Translations under genes and position numbers: made by a program
Source of the DNA: Aquilaria yunnanensis
Lineage: Eukaryota > Streptophyta > Magnoliopsida > Malvales > Thymelaeaceae
Direction: 5' to 3'
Length of the DNA stretch: 64,000 nt
NCBI GenBank assembly: GCA_039654915.1
Contig: CM077600.1
Location: 71,557,992-71,621,991, forward strand
The notes under the pieces: generated by a model
Database searches by the model: none
The model's input: the letters and a program-made list of their open reading frames with translations, nothing else
What the model was told of the DNA's origin: nothing
Shown here: piece after piece, positions 21,831-32,910 of the stretch
How the letters are laid out: the number at the start of each line of letters is the position of its first letter
Position numbering within the stretch: the stretch's first letter is position 1

Positions 21831-24266
21831 ATGTCAAAAATGCCTATCCCTGAGAGCTGGCAGCCTCTTTTAGCCCATCCTTGTTGCACCACCCCCGTAA
21901 AATTAGAGAGGTGGAAGAAAAAGTTCTTTCTTCCCTCTTACGCCATTACTAGGCTGCCTCGCTCTAGCCATTATGCTTTTTCAAACCATAGTAACGAGGT
22001 TACCGTTTTTCGAGCCCAGCTGAAGGCCGGACTTCGATATCCTCCCCCGAAGATGGTTTGCGAGTTCTGCCAATTTCATGGCATTGCTGTGAATCAGCTT
22101 CCCCCGAACTCGTTCTACTATTTTAACGCCTACCTCTGCATGTGTGGCATGTTCGGGATAAAACCCCATTTTATAATCTTCATGCAGTACTACAAGCTCT
22201 TCGTGGTCCCAAAGGGTGGCTTCTACTTTATGCTACCTCGGGGATCCGGGAGCAAAAAATTCATGTTCACCTTCGCCACCAAGGACAGCTGGCGGGGGTG
22301 GCAACAGAAATTCTTCTTCCTGAAGATGGAGGAGGCCTGGTCGTATGTTCCGACCAAATGCGCTCAGGGAAGGCTAGATGTGGACGTCGTTGATCCGAGG
22401 TTGTTGCTGACTCCAGAGTTGGCTTCCACTTTCGCGGACTTCGACGGCCGCATCCGCGCCGTCTCTGACTGGGCTCCCGAGGTCGCGCCGCGCTCTCTGT
22501 ACCCCTTCCCTATCAACTAGAGGTTGATGACCGAAGAGGTCCTTCGGGAGTTAAAGGTGGTTAAAGAGCACGAGACCGACCTCGAGATGCCAGCTCCTGC
22601 CATCGCCGGGAAGGATTCCTGGTTGGTCAAGCTTCTTAAGGAGGAAATTTCTTTCGAAACGCTTGTCGAAAATGAGTTGTCTTCTACTCCCTTGCTATTT
22701 TTTCCTCGGACTTACGCTGATGTCTTTTTTCTTTTTCAGAAATGGGCGACGGGACTGCTGCATTTTACAAGTCCCTTTTCTCCGGCCAGGTGGAGAAGGG
22801 CAATCAGACAAAGAAGGCGGCTTCCCGAAGCCGGAAGTCTACTGGCGCTGGGCCTTCGGCAAAACGGGCAAAGAAAACTGCCCAGGTTCCTCTGGAGGAA
22901 ATTTCCGAGGAGGCTGCCGAGGAGCCTGGGACAGCCGAGATTCCGGCGTCTGAGGCTGCTGCTGAAGTCCCTGCCACTGCTGAAGTTTCTTCCGCCGACA
23001 TCCCTCCCCAGAGCCCTTCCGCGCCGCAGGCCCTTCTGGAGGCCGTGGTAGAGGCTCCTTCTGCTGAGGAGCGGCGCAAGAAGAAAGGCAAGGGGATTTT
23101 GACCGAGGAGTCTCAGGATTCCGAGGACGCCGTGTTCGAAGTGCCGCCAGGTTTGTTGCTTTCAGAACAAATATGGCTCTTTTTGTTTTTCTGAATTTTC
23201 CTTTGTCACTGACCCGCTTCTCGTTTTCACCGTGCAAGGGAGTTACTTACCCCGAACTGGGCGGCCGAACACGCGAAGGTGCGGGCCCTTCGCGACGCCA
23301 AAGTCCCGCAAGGGAAGATACCAAAAGAGCCTTTCTGGACATTCACGGAGGACATGAACATGTACTCCGAAGACTGTCCTGAAATGGCGAAACAGATTTC
23401 GAAGGGGGTGCTTACAGAGGCCTCCTTCAAGGTTATTGCGGCGGCCCATCCGAATGATGACACCCTTGCCGCGAAAGTCACCGAGCATGCTGCTCAGGTA
23501 TGTTCTTCACACCTTTTTCCCTTCAATTTTTCCTAAGTGCTTGGCTCTTACTGACCTTGCGTTCATCCTTTTGCAACTGCTGGGGTACGCCGGCTTTCTC
23601 CGAGTTCGGGTGGCCAGGCAGGTGGCGTTCCGAGCTTCGGCCTTAAAGACCTTAGTGAAAGCGAAGGTCACGCACTCGGCATTGATCGCCAAGAACCAGC
23701 AGCTGTCAGATGCTGCGAAGAAAGAAGTTGCTGCCCTTCGGGAAGAGTTCCGGAAGGAGAAGGAAGATCTTGAGAAGAACTCCTCTCTGAAGATTGCTGA
23801 CCTCGGCGATTAGGTGAAAGGGATGCTTGCTGCCAACCAAGACCTTCTTAAAGATAAGTCAGATTCTGACAATCTCATTCGATCGTTGGTGGGTGAGAAG
23901 AAGGCTCTCGAAGCCGAGGTCCAGTCTTTGAAGAAGGAGCCCGATGCGAAGAAGAGGGTGAAGGCGCTGAAGAAGGAAGTTGCAGACTTGAAGGACGAGC
24001 TCGAGGACCTTGAGGTTGAGAAGGACAAATCCGACCAAATGACCAAGGTCGCCTTCCAAGACGGATTCTGCCTTGCTCGGGACCAAGTCCTTAAGAGGTT
24101 CCCAGGTCTGGACCTCTCTTTTTTGGAAGCTCTCAACATTCCCAAGGGGCCTCGGTGGTCCTGGTCCAAAATTGAGCACCTGAACCTGCCTTCCACAATT
24201 CCGGCGCCGAAGGTGGTGGAAAAGGGCACAGAGGCTAGTGGCTCTCGGGACGCCGAGAACCCTTAG
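21831..24266 (+). pseudogene. Element E antisense accessory gene: Transposase_28 domain plus coiled coil, four exons
   Basis: The protein's function is unknown; the family is the 'putative gypsy-type transposon' accessory protein (Pfam Transposase_28). Exon 1 (21831-22671) carries that domain: FRAQLKAGLRYPPPKMVCEF, QLPPNSFYYFNAYLCMCGMF, GWQQKFFFLK. Inferred introns are 22672-22739, 23151-23237 and 23498-23576. Exons 2-4 (22740-23150, 23238-23497, 23577-24266) encode a basic and then an Ala/Glu-rich linker, a conserved PKEPFWTFTEDM block, and a coiled coil ending in VAFQDGFCLARDQVL. The joined exons are 2202 nt, exactly 734 codons, with phases that agree at every junction. Damage: TAG stops at 22518 and 23811; donor 1 reads AT for GT; acceptors 2 and 3 read AA for AG. 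Element A keeps an intact AG at acceptor 3 and the same intron position, which supports the model. The gene is convergent with gag-pol. Confidence 0.82.
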
Positions 24267-24405
24267 GCTGTTTTAGGGGCCTTTTCCTTTTTTCCTCTTC
24301 GTTTTTGTGTTCCTTCTTCGGGCACTTCTTCTTTGTAAGCCTGATCATTCTCAATGAATATATTTTTTGGCTAAGTCTTTTTGCAGGATTTTGCATTTCC
24401 ATTGT

Positions 24406-24680
24406 CCCGAACAAGTTCGCTCAAGAGACTTCGGGAAACCTGCAATCACCAAAATTTATTATCCGCTTTTTTCGACGAGTATTTTCGCAAGATTTTTGTT
24501 TCCCACTTTCCCGAGCATGATGGCTCAAGGGACTTCGGAAAATCACATCTGCGCTTTTTGCGGCGAGTACTTTCGCAAAATTTTTGTTTTCCATTTTCCC
24601 GAGCATGATGGCTCAAGGGACTTCGGAAAATCACATCTGCGCTTTTTTATGGCGAACACCTTCTCAGAATTCTGTCTTGC
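24406..24680 (+). repeat. 88-bp tandem repeat between antisense gene and pol
   Basis: CCCGAGCATGATGGCTCAAG starts near-identical units at 24510 and 24598 (period 88). A diverged 104-bp copy starts at 24406. It fills the convergent gap between the two genes' 3' ends. The stretch 24267-24405 holds the T-rich 3' flank of the antisense gene and no other feature. Confidence 0.85.
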
Positions 24681-24708
24681 ACCATTTTGTACACTTAAGA
24701 ATTTTTTC

Positions 24709-27700
24709 TCAAGAACATTCTGTACTTAGGATATTTTTTGCACAACACAATCCTTCCGCTCCATCTGAAGCATAGAATTTCTTCAAGGCATCTGAGTGCC
24801 AAGTGTTTTTCAATTCTACGCCTTCGGTGTCGCCAAGTTTGTACATGCCTTTTTGTACTTCAGCAAGAACCAGATAAGGTCCTTCCCAGTTCGCGCGAAA
24901 TACCCCGTGAGATCGCTTTCGGGGTGCAAAGTCAGCCTTTCGGAGAACGAGGTCCCCTTTTTTGATTTCTTTTGGCTTGGCTCGTAAATTTATAGTCGCG
25001 GCCACTCTTTGCTTGAAAGCTTTTCTTCTCAGCTCAGCTATTTCTCTGTGTTCACCGACGAGGTCGAGCTTCGTTCTTAGGTCGAGGTCGTTTCCACCTT
25101 CATCAAATACTTGCACTCATACTGATGGTCTAACTATCTCGATAGGGATGATGGCCTCTGTTCCGAAGACGAGTGAGAAAGGAGTTTCCCCTGTGGCTCT
25201 TTGGGGCGTCGTTCAGTAACTCCATAATACGCTTTGGAGTTCTCCTGGCCATTTCCCTTTTGCTTCCCCCAGTCTATTTTTCAGGCCATCTTTTATGGTC
25301 CTATTAGATACTTCCACCTGCCCGTTGCTTTGGGGGTGAGCCACTGGGGCGAAGTGCATCTTTATTCCGAGGTCGCTGATAAATTCCTGGAATCCTTTGT
25401 CTATGAATTGGGATCCATTATCAGCCACTAGTACCCTCGGTATGCCGAATCTGCATACTATGTTCTTCCATACAAACTTTTGCACTTCTTTTGCCGAGAT
25501 AGTTGCTAGGGGTTCTGCCTCGACCCATTTGGAGAAATAGTTTACTGCTACCACGCAGAATTTCACGCCTCCGGGCGCTGAGGGGAGTGGCCCAATAAGG
25601 TCTATACCCCAGACTGTGAAGGGCCAGGGGTAGTCAGCCGAAGTTACCATTTCCGAGGGTGCCCTCTAGATGTTCGCGTGTTTCTGGCAACTACCGCATT
25701 TTCGGACGAACTGCCTTGCATCCTTTCTCAGGGTAGGCCAGAAGTATCCTTGGCGAAGTATCACCGCCGCAAGGGCATCAGTTCCAATATGTGAACCACA
25801 CATGCCTTCGTGGACCTCTTCAAGGACCATTTCAGTATCCTCTTCATCCACGCATCTTTGCAGCGGGTTTGCATATCCCTGTCAGTATAACTCTTCGCCA
25901 ATCAGGAAGAATCGGCTGAAGCGTCTTCGCAGTCTTGCAGCGTCGCCGAGGTCTTCGGGGAGCACATTTTCTGCGAGGTATCTTTTTATGGGGTTTTTCC
26001 ATCCTTTTCCCGAGGTTGCTATGCTCAGCATTGAGATGCTCGGGTGATCTAGCACTTCGGTGTATGTTTTTGACTTCGCCAAGCAATCTGCCTCAGTGTT
26101 ACTCCGCCGAGGTACATTTTCGATCCGTACGGCGTCAAACTCTTGGATGAGCTTTGCTACCAGCTCGTGGTATTTTGCCAAGATTGGGTCCTTCGCCCCA
26201 TAATCTCCTGCCGTCTACCGAACTACCAGCTGGGAATCGCTGTGAGCCTTTAAGTTTCTCACGCCAATCCTTCTGGCCAAGTGTAATCCCGCTATGAGGG
26301 CTTCATACTCAGCCACATTGTTAGTGACGCTGAAGCTGAACTTGATAGCCTTCTTTACCGCTAGGCCTTCGGGTCCTCTGATAATTACTCCAGCTCCCTG
26401 GTGTTCGGATCCCGAGGCTCCATCAACATGCAAGGTCCACTCTGGCTCACCTTCGTTCGGACCCAAATGGCTTTCCTTAGTGGTGGGTATTTTGTCGATA
26501 AAATCTGCCAGTGCTTGAGCTTTTATGGCCTTCCGAGGTTCATATATGATTTCGTGTTCGCCAAGCTCTATGCACCATTTGGAGAGCCTTCCCGAATGAT
26601 CAACTTTCTTCATAACATCCCGTAGTGGTAGACTACTTCGGACGATGATGGGGTGAGCTTGAAAGTATGGTCGCAGCCTTCTCCCTGCAAGCACCAAGGC
26701 GTATATAGCTTTTTGAAGCAGAGGGTACCTGACTTCGGCGCCATGCAGGGATTTGCTGACGTAATAGACTGGCCATTGCTTTGGCCCTTCTTCTTTTACG
26801 AGGACCGAGCTTACAGCTTTCTCCGTGACGGCGAGGTACAAAACGAGGGGCTCTCCCTCCGGAGGTTGTCGCAGAGTCGGCAGGCTAGCCAAGTAGACTT
26901 TGAGTTCTTCCTAGGCCTTTTGGCAATCTTCGTCCCAAGGGTGATCATTCCTTCCGAGGTCGCCTTCCATTTTTGCTACCTTTGTGAGGACTTTGAAGAA
27001 AGGTCGACACCTATCTCCGTACCTGGAAATAAATCTGCTCAGGGAGGTTATTCTTCCGGTGAGCCTCTGCACGTCTTTGACTGTGGTAGGAGTTCGGAAC
27101 TCAAGCAGCGCCTTAATCTTCTCGGGGTTAGCATCAATGCCTCTTTCGGATACCATGTACCGAAGGAATTTTCCTGAGGATACCCCGAAGATGCACTTTT
27201 CAGGATTGAGCCGAATCCCGAAGGCTCTGAGCTTTTGGAAGGTTTCCTCTAGATCTGCAACGTGATAGCTAGGCAGCTTGCTCTTGACTATCATAGCATC
27301 AACATACACCTCCATGTTTCTCCCCATTTGGTCTTTGAAGACCTTGTTCATCAGCCTTTGGTAGGTGGCTCCTGCATTTTTGAGCCCGAAGGGCATCCTG
27401 ACATAGCAGTATGTTCCTCCCTCGGTGATGAAGGCGGTTTTTTCTTCATCTTCGGGGTCCATCCTTATTTGATGGTAGCCACTGAAGGCGTCTAGGAAAC
27501 TTAGGCGCCCATATTCGGCAGTTGAATCTACCAGTTGATCTATTGGCGGCAGAGGGTATGAGTCTTCCGGGCAAGCATCGTTCAAGTTTCTGAAATCGAT
27601 GCACATCCGGATTTTGTTGCTACCTTCTTTTGTGGCAATGACCACATTGCATAACCATTCGGGGTACTTCACCTCCCTGATGACTTTGGCGTCTAGCAGG

Positions 27701-30063
27701 CGCTGGACCTCGGTTTTGACAAAGTTGCTCTTATGGGCTGAGATGCTCCGTTTCTTTTGCCGGACAGGTTTTGCTTCCGGGGTTACTTTGAGGCTATGCT
27801 GTATTATGCCAGGGTTTACCCCTGGCATATCTTTCGGCGAGTAGGCAAAAAGATCTTTATTTTTCAGCAGAAAGGATACAAGGTTTTCCTTGTCACCTTT
27901 GGCCAAGCTCTTCCCTATTTGAGTAGATTGTCCTAGGACAAGTTCTACTGTTTCCATTTCCGCTTTTGTGAGATCTTCTTCTTTGCCCTTTTCTGGCACC
28001 TTTGCCTCCATTGTTTGTGCGAAGTTGCTCACCGGAGCCTTTCGTGCTTTCACAAACACCTTTCTCACCTCGGCCTGGTCTATGAAGATCTCTGCATCTC
28101 CATCCTTGGTGGCGAATGTGACAGTCAAGTACTTCACATCAGGGCGAATGTGCAGGTTTCCCTGTGTCTGCCTTCCAAGGATGGCGTTGTACGAGGACGG
28201 GACATCCATGACGATGAACCTCGCCATTGTGGAGGCGTACAACTCAGCTGCTCCATCTACCGAAGTCCCTCTCATTATCAGTGGGAGGTCGACCCATCCG
28301 AGAACGGGCAGTTCGGATGGTCCAACCCCGAAGGTGGGCAAGGTGACTGGCTTAAGCTCGCTGCTGGAGATGCCCAAGCTCGGCATTAAGTGCGAGAATA
28401 GGACGTCCGCATTTGATCCGTCATCAAATAGCACCCTTTTGACGTCCCAGTTCCCTATCCTCGCCATGATCAGCAGCGGATCGTCGTGGGGGAAGACGAT
28501 GGTGGATCCATCTTTGCGGGCCAGCTTCTTTGCTGGATTTTGATATTCCATGACTGCAATTTCTCTGGCCTTCCACTTTTTTTCCGAGGATGGGAGCCCC
28601 GTGGTGATTGTTTCAATAACCCCTGCCGGAGGTGGAGGGCGCCTTTTTGGTCTTCGGTTTCTCCACCTGTTGGAGTCATAGTCCTCATCTTCGGCCCTTT
28701 CTTCCTCCACTTTTTTGCCTTTCGGGGATGGCATCCGCAGGTATTTCCGAAGTTGGCCCTGCTTTATCAGCGACTCTATGTACTTCTTCAGCTGGAAGCA
28801 GTCTTCGGTGTCATGACCGTGGTCGCGATGAAACTGGCAGAACTTCTTTGGATTCTTCTTATTATCGGCGGTCATGGCCCTTGGCAGCCGAATCTGCGTC
28901 CCTTGCCTTTCCAGCGCCATGAGGATGTTGGTCCGTGTAGTGCTCAGTGGTGTGAAACTTTGGGGTTTCCTTCCCCGCATCCTCCGATGTCGTCCTGCCT
29001 ATTCGGTCGGATGCCGAGCTTGTTGATTGGACCCTTCGGCGCGGTGGTGATCGGACTTCGGCCCAGCCATTCTTAGTTCCTCGGCGGTCATGTGCTGTTC
29101 TGCCCTTCGGTAAAATTCTCCAAGGGTCTCCGGGGGGTCCTTTGAGAACTCGTAGAATAGCTATGAGTCTTGCCAAAGGCCCCGTGTCATGGCAAGAATG
29201 CGGATTTCGGGCCGGAAGTCTGGGACGCTCAGAGGTTCCCTGTTTAATCTTTCGACATAGTCTCGGATGGTTTCTCCGTTCCTCTGCTCTATGTCGAACA
29301 TCTGGACAGGCATCTTCACAGTAGGTCGACTCCCAATGAATTGCTGCGTGAAGGCCGTGGATAACTCCTGGAACTCAGTGATGGTCCCTGAAGGCAATGA
29401 ATTGTACCATGCAGTTGCTGGCCCTGTGAGGGTGACTTCGAAGCACTTGCACATGGTAGCATCGTCAGCACCGTGCATTATCATGCTGCGTCTGTACTTC
29501 ATCAGATGGGCCTGTGGATCAGTACGGCCATCATAAATCTCCAACCGAGGTACTCTGAAGTCACCTGGCATGGCTGCCTCAACAACGGCCTGAATGAATG
29601 GGGAGTCATCTTCGCAGAATGTTCCCGAAAGTCTGGGCCAAACGGGTTTTCTGGCCATTTGTTTCTCCACCCTATCTAGCCGTGCTAATATCCTCTCCAT
29701 AAGCACTGTGGCAGTAGGCCCTTCTTTAGGGAAGGGAGATTGCCGGCGCCTCTTCAGGGAGCAAGTTCGGCGCTGAGGGGACAGGGACCTCGCCTCAGGC
29801 AGTGAACTTCTTTGCTGCAAGTCCCTCGGTCGCTCAGACCTCTTCTGCCCCACAGGCTGTTTCCCGAGGGGCGTATTTTCTGTGGATGATTCTTCGCGCG
29901 GATCTCCGCTTCCCAAATTGCAATGAGTAGACTTCGGGCTTCTCTCCCGAGGGCGTGCTGGTGAGGGAGGTCTCTAGGCCTGTGCTTGCTGTGGCCACCT
30001 TCGGTCGATCTGCTGTGTCATTTCAGACACGACCGAACGCTGAAAGTCTTTCAGGAAGCTCAT
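24709..30063 (-). pseudogene. gag-pol: Element E gag-pol polyprotein, single frame with nonsense codons
   Basis: A single frame runs from ATG 30063 to the TGA at 24709-24711 (1785 codons) with no frameshift. Retrotrans_gag (FRVPRLEIYDGRTDP, about 29560-29250), zinc knuckle (CQFHRDHGHDTEDC, about 28840-28790), protease (LFDDGSNADVLF near 28410), RT (MCIDFRNLNDACPEDSYPLP near 27570; FGLKNAGATYQRLMNKVF near 27370), RNase H (HVDGAS, AEYEAL, HSDSQ, EADCLA, 26440-26080), integrase zinc finger (25840-25670), core with intact D-D-E (WGIDLIGPL, ADNGSQF, GQVEVSNR, 25620-25280) and GPY-type C-terminus. In-frame stops: 29974, 29161, 26911, 26215, 25882, 25666, 25213 and 25117. The RT catalytic box reads YVDA, not YVDD (codon 27295-27297). 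In-frame ATGs at 30264 and 30441, inside the LTR, are alternative starts because the frame stays open across the PBS. Confidence 0.95.
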
Positions 30064-30212
30064 AGTGATCACTAGAGGGCGGTCTTCCTCGGGCACAGAA
30101 GTCCCTGGGAGTGTTTGCTCAGCAGCCGGTTGTGTCTCAGGCGCAGACGGGGACTTTGGGAGCCCCTTGTCCTTAGAATGCCGAGTTTCCACAACGGCGA
30201 TCTCAGAGCGGT

Positions 30213-30230
30213 TTCCCACAGACGGCGCCA
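30213..30230 (-). other. Primer-binding site of element E
   Basis: TGGCGCCGTCTGTGGGAA on the - strand, two bases (TT) after the 5' LTR. The TGGCGCCGT start is complementary to the 3' end of plant tRNA-Asp; the distal half matches less well, so the tRNA is tentative. Confidence 0.75.
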
Positions 30231-30232
30231 AA

Positions 30233-31107
30233 TGATGGCCGAGGGCCTCATCGTTTAGAGTCATGGTGACTGGTGGAGAGACTTCTAGGAGGAAGAACGC
30301 CTGGAGGACGGTTCGCCCTTGGGAGTGTGCCTGAAAGTCCAGAAATAAAGGGTTAGGAGGCCCCCGAAATGTGTTTCCGGGGGGGGAGCCTCCGACGCCC
30401 AAGTCAGTGGTGGCTGAGAAAAGGCAGAGGAAATAGCACAAAGGGGCTGAAGAGTCTCGCCTGGTGATTTTCTCAGAGTCTGGGAGTCAGACCTTTGCCA
30501 ACTAACCTTCTGCCAAATATTTATTTCCTGGTATTTATAGGAGTACCTAGCCCATTCAGATCGTGACACGTATTCGGTTGGATGTTCCCTGAGTTTCTGG
30601 GCATAGGGGACAGATAGTTGGTAGCAGGTTGCCTTGAGCCTTGTGCTGAGATAGGCCTTGATGTGATTTTGATGGCGTCAGCGTGTCAGAGCGCCTTTTG
30701 AGGTGGCTTATGACGTCTGTGAAAGGACGTGTCAGAGGCTTCCTTAAATGCTTCCTTAAATGCTCCTGCTGTACTCCCGAGGTACCTGGGTGAGGTCGTC
30801 CTTTGGTACGAACGGTGCCTCTTCGGGAAACACGCCCTTAGTTCGGGGGTACCCAGCTTCAGGGAGTTCCGCCTTCAGGGAGTTCATGTTCGGCCCGCAA
30901 TAGCTAGTGCCTCTTTTCCGAACGCGATCTGTTTGCAACCTCGGGGGGCTAGTAGTATCCTCAAGTTTCCTGGCGTGCCGGGCTCGGAGCTCTTCGGCTA
31001 TCTCCCGAGGTGTATGATCCCACCTTTACTCGGGTAGCGCCAGTTTCTTCTGGCCATTCTTGTGGCAGGGAGTTCGGCCAGATAGAGGCGATAGCCTTTG
31101 GCTATCA
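30233..31107 (-). mobile_element. Element E 5' LTR (875 bp)
   Basis: Bounded by GATAA at 31108-31112 and by the PBS. It drives gag-pol leftward; TATAAATA on the - strand at 30532-30539 is the likely core promoter. Open frames within it are not separate genes. Confidence 0.96.
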
Positions 31108-32449
31108 GATAACATGAACACTTATATCCCCTTGCCACTCTACTTTCCTCTACCTTAACTAAATTACTTAGCTACCACTTAAATAATGCATGATTCTCAA
31201 CTTAGGAATGAGTCTTGGGCATAACTAAGGCTATGAAATATCTTAGAATAGCCTATGGATGATAACCAAGAGATGGAGTTGTTCTTAGGATGCCCAAGGC
31301 TTGAGGAACTTATGCCTTGGTGATGCCTTCGGTGATGCGTCACGAATGGCATCAGTCCTTGGGTTCCTAGAAAATCACCATTGCCAATGCTTTTCCAACA
31401 TTGCGCAACTACGTATGAACTTGCACAAAACTTTCCTAATCTTCCAATCCCTAAAGCCAGTTCACATAGGTCTTGTTTTTACTTCATTCCCACATATAAT
31501 AATACATTTCTAAACATTGTTTGAGCTAAATTAACTTGAACCCTTACCTCAATTCGCCACAAAGCAAGAACAAAGCACAAGCACACTTGAGATCAACTTA
31601 GCTCTCTTGAGTTTCAGACCTAAAAGTAATGTGATGTGGCACCAAGAACTTCAAATTAAGACCATTTCTAGCTACTCAAACAACTTAGAACTAGTTCAAA
31701 CCAAACCAAGAAGCTTACCTTTGGTTTTAAGCTTAAAACTATTATCAAAAAGCTAGACTAAAGCTAATACAGCAAAAATGAGTTTGAGGCTTCTTGGAAT
31801 CACCTTGGGACCTTCAAATTTTATGAAAACTTGAGGAATTAGAGAGGTTTGTTGTAGAATTTTTGGTGGGGAGAGGGAGCCACGAAATTGTGAAAGGAAC
31901 AAATTGGTGATGGTAGTCAAACTTGCCCAAAATATCCTGACCACCCCACTAAGGCATAGCTCTTGTTTTCTTGCCTTTTGGCTATCAAGTTCTCTTTTGT
32001 TTCTATTTGGCCACTAAACACATACCCAAAAGTAATCTCTCATTGGTCCTAAAGAATGTTCATAAGCCTTTTACACTTAGGGTCTTGGACACCTAAGCCA
32101 CTTAAGGCATAAATGGCTCATTTGACCACTTAGTGCAATTTTTTTGCACTTCTCCTTCCAAAGGTGGTTCTAATAACTTGGATAACTTATGGTCTTAACT
32201 TAATTAGTCAAAATTCCTTACATGACCCTAATTTCATCAAAATTACAGTCATGCCAGTCACTTGGGTCAAAATTACTATTTTACCCTTTTGACTCTTAGG
32301 TGCCAAATCATACTTTGGAACTCATGCTTACTTAAACTTTGCTTGTTTTTGTTGCTTAATAAGATGCTAACTTGAAGTACTTAGGTGAAAAAACTTAAAT
32401 AGAACTTACTTACCCGATCAAAGTTTGTTGTTTGCTAGAGGAGTTGTTA
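31108..32449 (-). mobile_element. Element D 5' LTR, segment 3 of 3 (5' end)
   Basis: Resumes LTR D after the GATAA duplication and runs to GGAGTTGTTA (TAACAACTCC in element orientation, the counterpart of TGACAACTC at 10598). It shares with LTR C the GATGCTAACTT..AAGTACTTA block near 32365 and the ATAAATGG..CTTAGTGCAATTT block near 32115. With segments 1 and 2 it totals about 2.56 kb. Confidence 0.85.
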
Positions 32450-32519
32450 GAACGCATATGCTGCAAGTTGCCTGCCCACTGCACCAATTCAGTAGAGGAG
32501 ACAGTATATGGTTTTGTAG

Positions 32520-32910
32520 AGAATAGACTTTGTTAGAAGTGAGGTTAAAGGACTTCTTTGCAAGGGCTTCATTCAAGAAGTACTATAACCCAAATGACTA
32601 GCTAATGTAGTTTTGGGAAAAAAGAAAAAAACAACGGGATTGCGTATGTGTGTGGATTACACCAACTTGAACAATGGCTTTCCAAAAGTCCTCTATCCTT
32701 TACCTGCCACTGGTCAACTGGTCTATGTCACTACAAAATTTAAAGCACTGACATTTATGGATACCTTTAGTTGCTATCACTAAATACAAATGGACCATAA
32801 GAAAAAGAAAAACCAGTCTTTTTAATGGGGCAAGCCATCTACTACTATCAATGTATGCCATTTGGGTTTAAAAACATAGGGAGCTACATACTAGAGGCTA
32901 ATTGATGTGA
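32520..32910 (+). pseudogene. Tat/Athila-like reverse transcriptase fragment
   Basis: One + strand frame reads EVKGLLCKGFIQEVLYPKW near 32550, then LRMCVDYTNLNNGFPKV near 32650, YPLPATGQLVY, FKALTFMDTFSCYH and finally ATY*RLI near 32895. These are the fingers-to-palm motifs of plant Ty3/gypsy RT, from a copy unrelated to E at the nucleotide level. Stops are frequent. Nothing upstream or downstream continues it. Confidence 0.8.

Larger units (their letters stand above)
20185..31107 (-). mobile_element. Element E: complete Tat-lineage Ty3/gypsy retrotransposon with antisense gene
   Basis: 10,923 bp flanked by a perfect 5-bp duplication GATAA (20180-20184 and 31108-31112), inside LTR D. Terminal LTRs are TGATGGCC...GGCTATCA. 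In element (-) orientation the order is 5' LTR (30233-31107), PBS (30213-30230), gag-pol (30063 to 24709), a tandem-repeat spacer, the antisense gene (+ strand, 21831-24266), the PPT (21065-21073) and the 3' LTR (20185-21060). By eye the LTRs differ at about 35 positions (roughly 4 percent), mostly transitions. The element is visibly more GC-rich than its surroundings. It is dead: there are stops in both genes and a substituted RT catalytic Asp. Confidence 0.97.

Noticed and set aside
24406..24680. Possible CRISPR-like array
   Set aside because: Only three contiguous 88-104-bp tandem units with no spacers; plant retrotransposon context.
27968..28543. 191-codon + strand ORF opposite protease
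   Set aside because: Antisense shadow of the polyprotein, not conserved in element B.
29000..29002. In-frame TAG in E gag
   Set aside because: Careful reading shows that the TAG is out of frame; the gag-pol frame is open from 29161 to 26911.
28486..29076. 196-codon + strand ORF opposite gag
   Set aside because: Shadow of the gag-pol frame on the opposite strand; no domain and no promoter.
30729..31037. ORF inside the 5' LTR of E (also 20682-20990 in the 3' LTR)
   Set aside because: Same sequence in both LTRs; non-coding LTR sequence upstream of the TATA box.
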